A DNA stretch of 64,000 nt, taken from Candidatus Thiodiazotropha sp. (ex Epidulcina cf. delphinae) (GTDB lineage: Bacteria; Pseudomonadota; Gammaproteobacteria; Chromatiales; Chromatiaceae). Location of the stretch: assembly GCA_025656455.1 (NCBI GenBank), contig JAHXHS010000015.1:1-64000 (forward strand), written 5' to 3'. Under the pieces are notes generated by a model. The model saw only the letters and a list, made by a program, of their open reading frames with translations. It made no database searches and was not told the DNA's origin. This document shows, piece by piece, positions 15,796 through 25,904 of this stretch. Position 1 is the first letter of the stretch. Each line of letters opens with the position of its first letter. The position numbers were made by a program, and so were the translations under genes.

Positions 15796-18312
15796 ATGGG
15801 ACTTGCGAAAAGCACCGGGGAACCGATAAACCAGCAGGGAGGTGGACGCACAATTCGTGGGTATTTGATGTTAGGGGTGGTGGGACTGCTGGTATTGACT
15901 GCTGCAGCCTGGTCTTCGCTCTTTTTTCAAACCCAGTCAGTCACTCAGGACCTGCAAAAACAGCACGCCAAGGCCGCAACCCAAGCCCTGGCGGGGTCCG
16001 TTACCGTGACGCTACAGCAGCGTAGGGAGTTGATTCAGGGGCTCGCCCGTGAATCAGGGCTGGCGAAACTCTTCGATCAAACAGTCCCGCAAAGCCTGCA
16101 GGCGGAGCAGGCGCGGCTTACCCGGCTGGTGCCGGATGCCCTGCGGATCAGGTTGCTTCCTGCGGGCACCAGTGAGCCGGATACCCGGGAGACCCCCAAT
16201 ATGGGGTATGCCTCGCTGTTGCTGCTGCGGCAAGCCGAGAAGAGTGAAGCGGTATTGCCCGCGGAACTGCACCAGTTCGGCACTACCCATCAGCATATCG
16301 CCATTGCCGCCGGCATACCCGCCGCCGGGAGCGGGGGGATTCGCGGGGTGCTGCACGCGGCATTCCCGGCCGATACGCTGCAAAAGCTGCTGGATAGCGT
16401 GGACGACTATGCCGGGCGGGTCGAGATACAACAGGTTATTTCGGGGAAGCCGCCATTGATGCTGGCCGGCAAGGGCTCCCAGCCTGCGACGGGTGTCGAT
16501 CCGGATGGCGTGATACCGCTCCAGGGCTCTATCTGGCAAATTGCCTACTGGGGAGGGGCGGGTGTCCAGATGGCGTTGATGGAGAGTCTGATATTCGCCG
16601 CTCCGGGCGCGCTGCTGTTTCTGCTGGCCGCTCTCCTGCTGTTTCAACTCGCCCGGCAAATGGCCAAGGCCCTCAAGCGCGATCAACACAGTATCCTCTC
16701 TCTGATGGAGGCGCTGATAGTCGGCCGTCCGCCCAAGCAGCAGTCTGCCCAGTTGGGCGATCTCCAGCCCACGCTGGATGTCATGGAGCACCAGATCAGG
16801 GAGTATCGGAGCAGTCGGGCGGAAAAGGGCAAGGCCAGACGCGTGGTGGCGACAGAGGCCGCGGGCATGGGCATCACGGTCGACGAAGAACCGGCTGAAG
16901 CCCCGGACAGGGGGGCGCCGACCGTAGTGAGCGAGTCAGTGGAGATCTCTCCCACCATCTTTCGCGCCTATGATATTCGCGGCATCGTGGGCGAGACCTT
17001 GACGGAGGAGGTGGCGATCCTGCTGGGACAGGGAATCGGCAGCGAGGTGTTCGATCAGGGCCATCAATCCGTTGTGGTGGCGCGAGACGCCCGTACCTCC
17101 AGCGAAAGTCTCCAGAGCGCGATCATCCAGGGGCTTCAGGCGAGTGGACGGGATGTGATCGATCTGGGTCTGGTGCCCACGCCGTTGCTCCATTTCGCCG
17201 TCCATGAGCTGGAGGCCGAATGCGGTGTCATGATTACCGGTAGCCATAATCCGGCACAGTACAACGGGGTGAAGCTGATTATCGGAAAAGATAGCCCTAC
17301 CACAGAAGGGATACAGGAGCTGAGGCGGCGTATCGATGCCGGCCAGTTGCTGCAGGGTGAGGGCTCTTTCGATTCCCGGGAGATCGTCAACGACTATATC
17401 GAGCGTGTCAGTTCGGATACCCGTCTCGGTCAACCGTTGAAGGTGGTGGTGGATTGCGGAAACGGTGCGGCATCGGTGGTGGCGCCCGAGCTCTACCGGC
17501 AGATGGGCTGCGAAGTGGTCGAACTCTACTGCACCCCGGATGGCGCTTTCCCCAACCACCATCCCGATCCGGGCGATCCGAAAAACATGCGGGACCTGCA
17601 AAAGGCCGTGGTGGATCACCAAGCTGCGCTGGGGCTGGCATTCGATGGTGACGGCGACCGTCTGGGAGTCGTCGACTCCTCGGGTAAGTTGATCTGGCCG
17701 GATCGCCTGTTGATGTACCTGGCGATCGATGTCCTGACCAGGGAGCCGGGGGGGGATATCATCTACGACGTCAAGTGCAGCCGCCATCTGGCCAATATCG
17801 TACTCTCCAACGGCGGTCGTCCGCTGATGTGGAAGAGCGGGCACTCCATGTTGAAGGCCAAAATGAAAGAGACCCATGCCCTCCTGGCGGGCGAGTTCAG
17901 CGGGCATATCATCTTTTCCGAACGATGGTACGGTTTTGATGACGGGGTCTATGCGGGGGCGCGTCTGCTGGAGATTCTCTCATTGGACTATCGCACCAGC
18001 GCCGAGGCGTTCGCCGAATTGCCTGAAAGCCTGTCCACCCCCGAGTATGTCCTGCATTTGCAGGAGGGTCAGGCGCAGGCAGTGATGGACGCCATCGATA
18101 CCCTGCCTGACATGCCTGGCGCTCGCCTGGTCAAGATCGACGGGCTTCGTGCGGAGTTCGAACAGGGTTGGGGATTGGTGCGCGCCTCGAATACCACGCC
18201 TGCGCTGTTGTTTCGCTTCGAGGCCGATAGCGAAGAGGGGTTGCAGCATGTACAGTCGATCTTCCGTGATATGCTGAGCAAGGTCGATCCCGAGCTTCAG
18301 CCACCGTTCTGA
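15796..18312 (+). CDS. algC: Phosphomannomutase/phosphoglucomutase with membrane-anchored N-terminal extension
   Basis: AlgC interconverts mannose or glucose 6- and 1-phosphates, feeding lipopolysaccharide and exopolysaccharide synthesis. The C-terminal ~450 residues (from about 390) are the alpha-D-phosphohexomutase: TGSHNP with the phospho-serine near residue 482, the Mg-binding DGDGDR near 617 and the GEFSGH sugar loop. The N-terminal ~370 residues contain two membrane helices (about 22-44 and 262-285) around a likely periplasmic domain. Pseudomonas aeruginosa AlgC also has such a long form. What the extension senses or anchors is unknown. It sits upstream of argB, as in related genomes. 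Confidence 0.93.
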   Translation: MGLAKSTGEPINQQGGGRTIRGYLMLGVVGLLVLTAAAWSSLFFQTQSVTQDLQKQHAKAATQALAGSVTVTLQQRRELIQGLARESGLAKLFDQTVPQSLQAEQARLTRLVPDALRIRLLPAGTSEPDTRETPNMGYASLLLLRQAEKSEAVLPAELHQFGTTHQHIAIAAGIPAAGSGGIRGVLHAAFPADTLQKLLDSVDDYAGRVEIQQVISGKPPLMLAGKGSQPATGVDPDGVIPLQGSIWQIAYWGGAGVQMALMESLIFAAPGALLFLLAALLLFQLARQMAKALKRDQHSILSLMEALIVGRPPKQQSAQLGDLQPTLDVMEHQIREYRSSRAEKGKARRVVATEAAGMGITVDEEPAEAPDRGAPTVVSESVEISPTIFRAYDIRGIVGETLTEEVAILLGQGIGSEVFDQGHQSVVVARDARTSSESLQSAIIQGLQASGRDVIDLGLVPTPLLHFAVHELEAECGVMITGSHNPAQYNGVKLIIGKDSPTTEGIQELRRRIDAGQLLQGEGSFDSREIVNDYIERVSSDTRLGQPLKVVVDCGNGAASVVAPELYRQMGCEVVELYCTPDGAFPNHHPDPGDPKNMRDLQKAVVDHQAALGLAFDGDGDRLGVVDSSGKLIWPDRLLMYLAIDVLTREPGGDIIYDVKCSRHLANIVLSNGGRPLMWKSGHSMLKAKMKETHALLAGEFSGHIIFSERWYGFDDGVYAGARLLEILSLDYRTSAEAFAELPESLSTPEYVLHLQEGQAQAVMDAIDTLPDMPGARLVKIDGLRAEFEQGWGLVRASNTTPALLFRFEADSEEGLQHVQSIFRDMLSKVDPELQPPF

Positions 18313-18362
18313 ACATCGTCGGGCCAGCAAAACGGACCGATTTATTCTACCCCCATGTATAG

Positions 18363-19276
<914 letters not shown>

Positions 19277-19277
<1 letters not shown>

Positions 19278-19909
19278 TGGTTGCCGTGAAGAGCTCCCGT
19301 CGTCAGCTGATTCTTGAGGCGTTGGCCCGGGAGTTGGAACAGAATCCAGGCAGCCGCATCACCACCGCATCCCTCGGGCGTGCGGTCGGGGTCTCTGAGG
19401 CGGCGCTCTACCGCCACTTTGCCAGCAAGGCGAAAATGCTCGAAGGGCTGATCGATTTCGCCGAAGAGAGCGTGTTTGCCCGGGTCAACCAGATCCTCAA
19501 GGAGCAGAGCGGTGTGGAGGAGCGCTGCGCGCAACTGCTCTATCTCTTATTGGCCTTTTCCGAGCGGAATCCGGGGATCACCCGGGTATTGCTGGGCGAT
19601 GCCCTGGTGGGTGAGACAGAGCGCCTCCTGGTGCGTGTGGGGCAGTTTTTCGATCGGGTGGAGACCCAGCTCAAACAGATCCTGAGAGAGGCGGAGATGC
19701 GCCATGAGCTTGCCCGGACGATCGACGTCGCTGTCTCGGCCAACCTGATGATCGGATTGGCGGAGGGATTGATGCATCAGTATCTGCGAAGCCGCTTCAA
19801 GATCTCCCCTTTACAGCATTGGCACGCCCAATGGCGGCTCCTGTCCGTCAGCCTGTTTTCCAATGAGGCGCCGAGGCAATGCTCGTCTGGAAATGCTGAA
19901 AAAATATAA
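19277..19909 (+). CDS. slmA: Nucleoid occlusion factor SlmA (TetR-type)
   Basis: SlmA binds chromosomal sites and FtsZ to block division over the nucleoid. The 210-residue protein has an N-terminal TetR HTH (residues about 10-55) with ITTASLGRAVGVSEAALYRHFASKAKMLEGLIDF, nearly the SlmA consensus, and a C-terminal helical domain with the conserved GLAEG. Its start overlaps the argB stop, the usual gene order. The last ~15 residues (after SLF) are not conserved in the family and probably disordered. Confidence 0.92.
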
Positions 19910-19930
19910 AGGGTTGTTCCTTGACGGAGA

Positions 19931-20902
19931 CTATTTTCCGAGTGCGGTCTGGAAACCCTGCTTGATTCGGTTGGTGGCGGAATCATTTTTGCATCGGTTG
20001 CTTTGTATGGATTCCTGTTTGCACTGCAGATCCATGAATATCACCGTATTCCCCTTCTTCGGGTCGGGAATGCGTGAGATGGAGATACTGACGTCACTCT
20101 CTTCGAGGGGCTCTCCGGTGATGACGATATTATCGCCTTCCATCTTGATCGGCGTGGTGCTGTGGGTCCTGAGATAGGCCTTGGCCCGTTGCCATGGCCC
20201 GTTGCAGGCTGAATCGTCCCGGCAGTCATAGACATTCTGCAGGGCGTCATCGAAAGAGGCCCTGGCCTCGATGACAGGGTCACTGTTTTGGGCTAGCTTT
20301 TTCAACTCGCGGAAACGCTGCTGATCCCGGGCAAAGGATTGGCGGATGCGGTTCTTGTCATGTTCCCGGTCGATAATCGACCGGTAGGCGTCCTCGAGGG
20401 CCTGGCGTTTCGATTCGATGTCCCGCAGCATGTGTTCGCTGACGCGGCGGCCACTCAATTCGCGCTGCGCCGCATTCTTCTGCATCGCCTCCAGGGTAGA
20501 TTTGAGGCGCTTGATGTTGGCTTGGGTCACCCGGATGGAGGTATCGACGGCCTGGATCTGGCCGTTACGGGTCATCAGGATGTCATCCTCGGTGCGGAAG
20601 GTGCGCAGCAGGACCCGATCTTCAGCCTGCTGTTTTTCGACTAATTTTTGTTGTTCCTGGCGCAATCGCTCCTGTTCAGCCTCCAGTCGAAGCTGCTCCG
20701 GGGTCTTGGCGGCATCCACCTGCCTGACAGTGATGCCATGCTCGTCCAGTTGCGAACGGGCCCGATGGGCATCAGTGGGTGGGAGGGTTTGCGTATAGTG
20801 TATCTGTCCCTCGTCGTCCACCCACTTATAAAGTTTGCCCGCCTGACCGGCGAGGGGCAATAGGAACGAGAGGATTGCAATAAGGGTAAGTCTCAAACAC
20901 AT
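19931..20902 (-). CDS. DUF4124-domain periplasmic coiled-coil protein
   Basis: The 323-residue protein has a signal peptide (residues 1-21, ending LAGQAG) followed by a DUF4124 domain whose core is KLYKWVDDEGQIHYTQTLPP (W, D and Y conserved). A long charged coiled coil occupies about residues 60-220. The C-terminal part has paired cysteines (CRDDSAC; CKQ and CKN), compatible with disulfides in the periplasm. Function unknown; DUF4124 proteins are frequent envelope proteins in gammaproteobacteria. It is divergent from the TauE/SafE gene and convergent with slmA. Confidence 0.85.
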   Translation of the reverse strand: MCLRLTLIAILSFLLPLAGQAGKLYKWVDDEGQIHYTQTLPPTDAHRARSQLDEHGITVRQVDAAKTPEQLRLEAEQERLRQEQQKLVEKQQAEDRVLLRTFRTEDDILMTRNGQIQAVDTSIRVTQANIKRLKSTLEAMQKNAAQRELSGRRVSEHMLRDIESKRQALEDAYRSIIDREHDKNRIRQSFARDQQRFRELKKLAQNSDPVIEARASFDDALQNVYDCRDDSACNGPWQRAKAYLRTHSTTPIKMEGDNIVITGEPLEESDVSISISRIPDPKKGNTVIFMDLQCKQESIQSNRCKNDSATNRIKQGFQTALGK

Positions 20903-20985
20903 GCCGGTTAATGCTCTGTTTTTTTAAGCGAATACTATCAGAGATCAATTATACTTCGTGGCTTACTTCATAAGATAGCCGCTTT

Positions 20986-21732
20986 GTGGAACAGTTCACC
21001 CTTTTCGTTATTTCTCTCCTGGCCAACCTCTTTTCCGCCTTTTCCGGGGGGGGAGCCGGATTGGTTCAGCTGCCGGCATTGATTTTCCTTGGCCTGCCGT
21101 TCGGCATGGCGTTGGCGACACACAAGGTTGCTTCCGTCGCCTTGGGTGTGGGCGCCACCGTCCGTCACTTGCGCGAAGGGGGACTGGAGCGCCAGTTTGC
21201 GATTTACATGTTGATCGCCGGTTTGCCTGGGGTGGTGATCGGGGCCAGCCTGATCCTGCAGGTGCCCGACAGATTGGCGGAGGTCGCGCTGGGACTACTG
21301 ACCCTGGGTCTGGGGGTCTACTCATTCCTGAGCCCTGAACTGGGACAGGAGTACCAGACAATCCATCGTGATCGAGCGGGGTTTCTGGTGGGCGGGGCCG
21401 GCCTTTTTCTGATCGGCATACTCAACGGCTCCCTGACTTCCGGCACCGGATTGTTTGTCACGCTCTGGCTGGTGCGCTGGTTCGGGCTCGACTATCGGCG
21501 GGCAGTGGCGCATACGCTGGTGTTGGTTGGGGTGTTTTGGAATGGGAGTGGAGCCCTCACCCTGGGTATCCTGGGTGACATTCGCTGGGATTGGATACCG
21601 GTGCTGCTGTTAGGCTCCCTGCTTGGGGGGTATCTCGGTGCGCATCTCTCGATCGCCAAGGGCAATCGCTGGATCAAGCGAGGATTCGAAGTGGTCACCC
21701 TGCTCGTGGGGAGCAAGCTGGTGCTGGGGTGA
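20986..21732 (+). CDS. TauE/SafE family membrane transporter
   Basis: The family exports sulfite, sulfoacetate or related anions. The 248-residue protein has about eight hydrophobic segments and the family patterns NLFSAFSGGGAGLVQLPALI near the N terminus and NGSLTSGTGLFVTLWLVRWF at residues about 145-165, the two pseudo-repeats. The start is a GTG (20986) without a strong ribosome site, but it gives the expected N terminus. In a putative sulfur oxidiser a role in sulfur-anion export would fit, though no sulfur gene lies nearby. It is followed by a 27-bp hairpin. Confidence 0.85.
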   Translation: MEQFTLFVISLLANLFSAFSGGGAGLVQLPALIFLGLPFGMALATHKVASVALGVGATVRHLREGGLERQFAIYMLIAGLPGVVIGASLILQVPDRLAEVALGLLTLGLGVYSFLSPELGQEYQTIHRDRAGFLVGGAGLFLIGILNGSLTSGTGLFVTLWLVRWFGLDYRRAVAHTLVLVGVFWNGSGALTLGILGDIRWDWIPVLLLGSLLGGYLGAHLSIAKGNRWIKRGFEVVTLLVGSKLVLG

Positions 21733-21779
21733 GTAACCGGTTCTCTATCTCTTCCAGAGCGTGATGCCGGTATCTCACT

Positions 21780-21840
21780 TAGGGCCTGTTAACACTAATC
21801 GGATTGGCAGTGACAATCCGATTAGTGTTAACAGGCCCTA
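21780..21840. repeat. Perfect 27-bp hairpin with TAGGGCC ends
   Basis: TAGGGCCTGTTAACACTAAT plus seven bases (21780-21806) pairs perfectly with 21814-21840 around a 7-base loop GCAGTGA. The stem is much longer than a terminator and lacks a T run. It lies between two convergent genes and could still stop transcription both ways. The outer 18 bases recur at 13851-13868, so it belongs to a dispersed family. Confidence 0.7.
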
Positions 21841-21942
21841 ATAGAGAATCTCGCAAAGGCGCAAAGTGCGCGAAGGGCAATGCGGTCAGGCCAAGGACCT
21901 TTGCGTCATAGCGAGAAAAATGCTGCTTTCCTGCATGTCCGT

Positions 21943-22584
21943 TCACACACCGTAAGCTTCCCGGTAGGCTTGGATGCGCTGTAGGGATTCATCCGTATCC
22001 TTACCCCCCCGCAGGTACTCGACCAGCTGTTCAAGACGCACAATGGCGCTGACAGGCATGCCGTAGTCATGCGCTACCTCCTGGATTGCCGAACGCTCTC
22101 CCCGGCCCCGCTCCTGGCGGTCCAGGGCTATCACCACGCCGGCGGGCGTTGCCTGCTGAGTGTGGATGATCTCCACCGATTCCCGCACCGACGTGCCGGC
22201 GGAGATGACATCATCGATGATCAGTATCCGACCCTGCAAGGCATGGCCGACAATGACGCCGCCCTCGCCATGGTCTTTGGCCTCTTTACGATTGAAGGCA
22301 TAGGGTGTGTCGATGCCGTGTTGATCGTAGAGGGCGGCGGCCGTTACGGCTGCCAGGGGTATGCCTTTGTAGGCAGGGCCGTAAAGTACGTCGAACGGGA
22401 TGCCTGAATCGACGATGGCCTGGGCATAGTAGCGACCCAGACGAGCCAGACTGGCGCCGCTGTTAAAAAGGCCGGCGTTGAAGAAGTAGGGACTGACCCG
22501 TCCGGACTTGAGAGTGAACTCACCGAACCGCAGCACCCCCACATCGAGGGCGAAATCGAGAAATTCACGTTGATAATCCTGCAT
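21943..22584 (-). CDS. pyrE: Orotate phosphoribosyltransferase
   Basis: PyrE joins orotate to PRPP to make orotidine 5'-phosphate, the fifth step of pyrimidine synthesis. The 213-residue protein has the family N terminus ([20 protein letters not shown], [12 protein letters not shown]), the catalytic [11 protein letters not shown] loop and the PRPP site [15 protein letters not shown]. The length is the gammaproteobacterial norm. It is divergent from ampG with a 107-base gap. Confidence 0.97.
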   Translation of the reverse strand: MQDYQREFLDFALDVGVLRFGEFTLKSGRVSPYFFNAGLFNSGASLARLGRYYAQAIVDSGIPFDVLYGPAYKGIPLAAVTAAALYDQHGIDTPYAFNRKEAKDHGEGGVIVGHALQGRILIIDDVISAGTSVRESVEIIHTQQATPAGVVIALDRQERGRGERSAIQEVAHDYGMPVSAIVRLEQLVEYLRGGKDTDESLQRIQAYREAYGV

Positions 22585-22691
22585 GATTCTATACCTATTG
22601 GGCGGAGGCGCGCATTGTAACCCGTCTGGACTGGGATGGGGGACTTGGCTCTATTAGACGCTTATAATGCAGCCACAGTTTTGATGCAGAG

Positions 22692-24104
22692 GTGTTCGTG
22701 ATTTCAGCCGGCAGGTCTTCCGACGGGTTCCAGGCGCTGGCTGTGTATTGGCAGCCGGGTGTTCGGAGCATGCTTTTTCTGGGCTTTTCCGCGGGTCTGC
22801 CTCTGTTACTGGTTTTCGGCACGCTTTCGTTTTGGCTGCGCGAGGCGGGTATCGACCGTTCAGTCATCGGGTTTCTCAGTTGGGTAGCGCTTGCCTACGG
22901 CTTCAAATGGGTCTGGGCGCCGCTGGTCGATCGGCTGGAGCTGCCGCTGCTGACTCGCAAGCTGGGTAGGCGTCGCGCCTGGATGTTGCTGGCTCAGCTA
23001 TCGGTGATTGCCGGTCTGTGCGGGCTGGCGCTCTCCGATCCCCAGCAGGGTTTGCGGCCGTTTGCCCTGCTGGCCCTGCTAGTGGCCTTCTCCTCGGCGA
23101 CCCAGGATATCGCCATTGACGCCTATCGGATCGAAAGGGCGGAAGTCAGGTTGCAAGGCGCCATGGCCGCCAGTTACATGATTGGTTACCGATTGGCCAT
23201 GATTGTCAGCGGCGGAGGCGCCCTGGGTGTGGCCCACTGGGTGAGTCCGACGGAGGGCGGGTATCATCTCGCCGCCTGGACGGCAGCCTACCTGATCATG
23301 GCATGCCTGATGTTGGTGGGTGTGGTAACCGTTCTACTCATCACCGAACCCGATGTACATCCTGATCCGGCCACCCTGGAGAAAGAGGCAGAGGTGGACC
23401 GGGTGATTGAGCGGCAGGGCTGGTTGCCGGGGGGGCTGCGCACCCTGTCGGAATGGTTCTTCGGCGCCGTCATCAGCCCGTTTGCCGATTTCATCGGCCG
23501 TTATCGTTGGCAGGCGCTGTTGATACTGGCGTTGATCGCCACCTATCGGATTTCGGATGTGGTGCTGGGGGTCATATCCAACGTCTTTTACGTCGACATG
23601 GGCTTCAGCAAGCGTGAGGTGGCGCTGATCATCAATACCCTCGGCGTCTTGATGACCCTGCTGGGCGCCGTCGTCGGCGGTTTGTTGGTATCCCGGCTGG
23701 GGGTGATGCGGGTGCTCTTGCTGGGAGGCTTGCTGGCGGCCTCGACCAATCTGCTTTTCGCCTGGCTGGCCGGCATCGGTCATAATGTTGCGATGCTGAC
23801 GCTGGTGATCGTAGCGGATAACCTCAGCGCCGGTCTGGCGACGGCGGCTTTCGTGGCCTATCTCTCCAGTCTGACGAACGTCTCCTATTCGGCCACTCAG
23901 TATGCGCTGTTCAGTTCCGTGATGCTCCTGTTGCCCAAATTTGTCGGGGGGTTCTCCGGTGTTATGGTGGACGGCCTTGGTTATGTCAGCTTCTTTCTTA
24001 TTACGGCCTCCATGGGAGTGCCCGTATTAATCCTGATTCTCCTTGCCATGCGCTATCACCCCTCAACCGGGAGTCCTGACAATGATCCTAAAAACCGCAG
24101 TTGA
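22692..24104 (+). CDS. ampG: AmpG-like muropeptide permease (MFS)
   Basis: AmpG imports anhydromuropeptides released by cell-wall turnover for recycling. The 470-residue protein has 12-14 hydrophobic segments and the AmpG signatures GFSAGLPLLLVFGTLSFWLR, FKWVWAPLVDR, RRRAWMLLAQ and SSATQDIAIDAYRIE. The first codon is GTG; a second GTG two codons later is possible. The last seven codons and the TGA stop lie in the left terminal repeat of a palindromic element (24085-24377), so the natural C terminus has been replaced. Substrate is inferred from family. Confidence 0.87.
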   Translation: MFVISAGRSSDGFQALAVYWQPGVRSMLFLGFSAGLPLLLVFGTLSFWLREAGIDRSVIGFLSWVALAYGFKWVWAPLVDRLELPLLTRKLGRRRAWMLLAQLSVIAGLCGLALSDPQQGLRPFALLALLVAFSSATQDIAIDAYRIERAEVRLQGAMAASYMIGYRLAMIVSGGGALGVAHWVSPTEGGYHLAAWTAAYLIMACLMLVGVVTVLLITEPDVHPDPATLEKEAEVDRVIERQGWLPGGLRTLSEWFFGAVISPFADFIGRYRWQALLILALIATYRISDVVLGVISNVFYVDMGFSKREVALIINTLGVLMTLLGAVVGGLLVSRLGVMRVLLLGGLLAASTNLLFAWLAGIGHNVAMLTLVIVADNLSAGLATAAFVAYLSSLTNVSYSATQYALFSSVMLLLPKFVGGFSGVMVDGLGYVSFFLITASMGVPVLILILLAMRYHPSTGSPDNDPKNRS

Positions 24105-24377
24105 CCGCTCCATCATGATACTAACCTACTGATATGCAAACTATTGACTTCGATTTGCCTATTCACCTGCTGGCTGAACCACGCTACGGGGTGAATTGCA
24201 CGCTTGCGGCGGCGCATGGCTGCGTTGCAACGCCTTGGAATAGAATGACTATTCCAAGGCGTTGCGCGCCGTGCAGGGATGCACAAGTGTCGCAAGCACA
24301 GGGATGCGCAGGAGCGACCCTTGCCCTGCACCCCCGCAAGCGCACACTTCACCCCGTCCAACTGCGGTTTTTAGGAT
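24085..24377. repeat. Palindromic element linking ampG and the SafE-like gene
   Basis: ATCCTAAAAACCGCAGTTG (24085-24103) is repeated exactly inverted at 24359-24377. Inner arms ACGGGGTGAA.TGCACGCTTGCG pair with CGCAAGCGCACACTTCACCCCGT-like sequence, and the centre holds CAACGCCTTGGAATAG/CTATTCCAAGGCGTTG (24222-24264). The central AATAGAATGACTATT is shared with the element at 43969-44133. The left arm contains the ampG stop and the right arm contains the first two bases of the next start codon. Confidence 0.75.
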
Positions 24378-25056
24378 GATTGAGCAGGGGAGCTATCTTG
24401 CCGCTTTTGTGGTCGGTCTGCTGGGCGGCGGACACTGTGCCGGCATGTGCGGCGGTATCGTTGGCGCATTGACGTTCGGTCTGCCGGAAACGATCCGCAA
24501 CCGAGTGAGCAGCACCCTGCCGTATCAGTTGGGCTATAACCTGGGGCGCATCACCAGCTATGTGGTGGCCGGGGGGGTCATGGGCGGTCTCGGCTTGTTA
24601 TTGGCGCAGATGGTGCCAATCTACATGGCGCAACGGATTCTGTTGGGGATCGCCGGGATATTCATGATCTTGTTAGGGCTCTATCTGGGCGGTTGGTGGA
24701 TGGGGTTGTCCAGGATCGAGCGCCTGGGCAGTGCGCTGTGGACGCAGATCGAGCCCTTTGCGCGAAAGCTGTTGCCGGTCAATACCCCAGGCCAGGCCTG
24801 GATGCTCGGCCTGGCCTGGGGTTGGATTCCTTGTGGCCTGGTCTACAGCATGCTGGTGTGGACAGTCTCGGCCGGCGGTGTGGCCAAGGGGGCTGGCCTG
24901 ATGTTAGCGTTTGGTCTGGGGACCCTGCCGAATCTCTTTGCCATGGGTGTCGTGGCGGGTAGTCTTGCCCGTTGGCTAAAGGATATCCGGGTGCGTCGGG
25001 CAGTGGGTGTGATGGTTATCCTGTTCGGTATGGTGACCCTTGCGCGGGCCTTCTGA
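24376..25056 (+). CDS. Sulfite exporter TauE/SafE-type (DsbD_2-like) membrane protein
   Basis: The 226-residue protein has six hydrophobic segments. Residues 14-27, GLLGGGHCAGMCGG, carry the conserved H-C-x-x-M-C pattern of the PF13386/DsbD_2 group, often annotated as TauE/SafE or UreH-like and found near cytochrome oxidase and copper genes; a role in metal or redox handling is possible. PCGLVYSMLVW is the second repeat's motif. The ATG at 24376 gives MIEQGSYLAAFVVGLLGGGH; a longer frame would read through a mobile repeat. The gene abuts that repeat, which must supply its leader. Confidence 0.85.
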   Translation: MIEQGSYLAAFVVGLLGGGHCAGMCGGIVGALTFGLPETIRNRVSSTLPYQLGYNLGRITSYVVAGGVMGGLGLLLAQMVPIYMAQRILLGIAGIFMILLGLYLGGWWMGLSRIERLGSALWTQIEPFARKLLPVNTPGQAWMLGLAWGWIPCGLVYSMLVWTVSAGGVAKGAGLMLAFGLGTLPNLFAMGVVAGSLARWLKDIRVRRAVGVMVILFGMVTLARAF

Positions 25057-25105
25057 GCGCGCACGCCTTTCTCGCCATGTCAGACCCCGCGCCCCGAAAG
25101 GCCAG

Positions 25106-25549
25106 CTAGTCGATATAGAATTCTTGACTCAACTTTGCGGTGTGGAAACGGGTTTCACCCTTGGGTTTAACCTGAATCTCGAAATTGAGCGTCTCCTGGT
25201 CGGTGATGCGGAACTCACCAATATAGTAAATGGCATCGCCTTCGGTGATTTTTCGCATGGGTATGCTGATCAATTGGCCGCGAAGGTTGGTTGCCTTGGC
25301 CATTACCACGGCCTCGGACGGTTCACCGGTGGTGCCTTCGACCGATTTGATGACGCTGACATTGAGCATGCCGCGATATTTACTGCGTTGAATACCGTGC
25401 TGTTTCGCGATGGATGGTTCCAAGGAGGCGCTTGGTATGGCGTTGTGATGAATGGTAAAGCCGGGAATGACGGTGCTGTTCTCCGCCAGTACGGGAAAGG
25501 TGAAGAGGGCCAGTGACAGCACGCCGGCAAGGGATTTGAAAAGGGACAT
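25106..25549 (-). CDS. DUF4426 periplasmic protein
   Basis: The 147-residue protein has a signal peptide (MSLFKSLAGVLSLALFTFPV, cleavage after VLA) and a DUF4426 domain: YxxHHNAI-like start, IAKQHGIQRSKYRGMLNVSV, LRGQLISIPMRKITEGDAIY and FRITDQETLNFEIQVKP. Members occur in gammaproteobacteria, often near yggS-proC-metW; the proC cluster is 3.3 kb away here. The function is unknown. GGAG upstream supports the start. Convergent with the SafE-like gene. Confidence 0.88.
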   Translation of the reverse strand: MSLFKSLAGVLSLALFTFPVLAENSTVIPGFTIHHNAIPSASLEPSIAKQHGIQRSKYRGMLNVSVIKSVEGTTGEPSEAVVMAKATNLRGQLISIPMRKITEGDAIYYIGEFRITDQETLNFEIQVKPKGETRFHTAKLSQEFYID

Positions 25550-25649
25550 GGAGCTCCTCCAGGCGATGCCGGTTTGTGAGGCCGATCTTGGTTGTGTTTT
25601 CAGTGTAGCCGATCGGAACCGGAGGGTGAAGTTTCACCTTGACGGAGTA

Positions 25650-25901
25650 CGAGTACTCCGTCAAGGTGATATTGCCGGGTTCAGCGCCACCCAGTAGAGC
25701 GTCCCTCTCATCACCCATTCAAATCTCAGGCAATTTTGAGTGGATGTCTGTTTAGTGGTTTAGTGTTTTAGTGTTGTTTAGTGTTGAAACCCGTAGGTCA
25801 CGTTGCGCAGCTACGTGACACCCCCCTTGAGTCAGGTAGCCGCTCCGCGTCAACCTGACCTACGACTGAACCCTAAAATATCACTTTGAAAGAGTACTAG
25901 G
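25650..25901. repeat. Palindromic element with the same ends as the 36689 element
   Basis: The left arm 25650-25684 (GAGTACTCCGTCAAGGTGAT, then ATTGCCGGGTTCAG) and right arm 25867-25901 match the 35-bp terminal repeat of the element at 36689 with several substitutions. The left arm also forms a 17-bp hairpin with 25633-25649 (ACCTTGACGGAGTAC). The interior differs from 36689: it has stems GTCACGT/ACGTGAC and GTCAGGT/ACCTGAC inside CGTAGGTCA/TGACCTACG. The same interior occurs inverted at 46337-46502. Gap 25550-25904 holds nothing else. Confidence 0.75.
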
Positions 25902-25904
25902 CTT

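Noticed and set aside
21780..21840. Hairpin considered as a bidirectional rho-independent terminator
   Set aside because: The 27-bp stem is far longer than a terminator, it lacks T runs on either side, and part of it recurs at 13851. A repeat-family hairpin is more likely, though it may still affect transcription.
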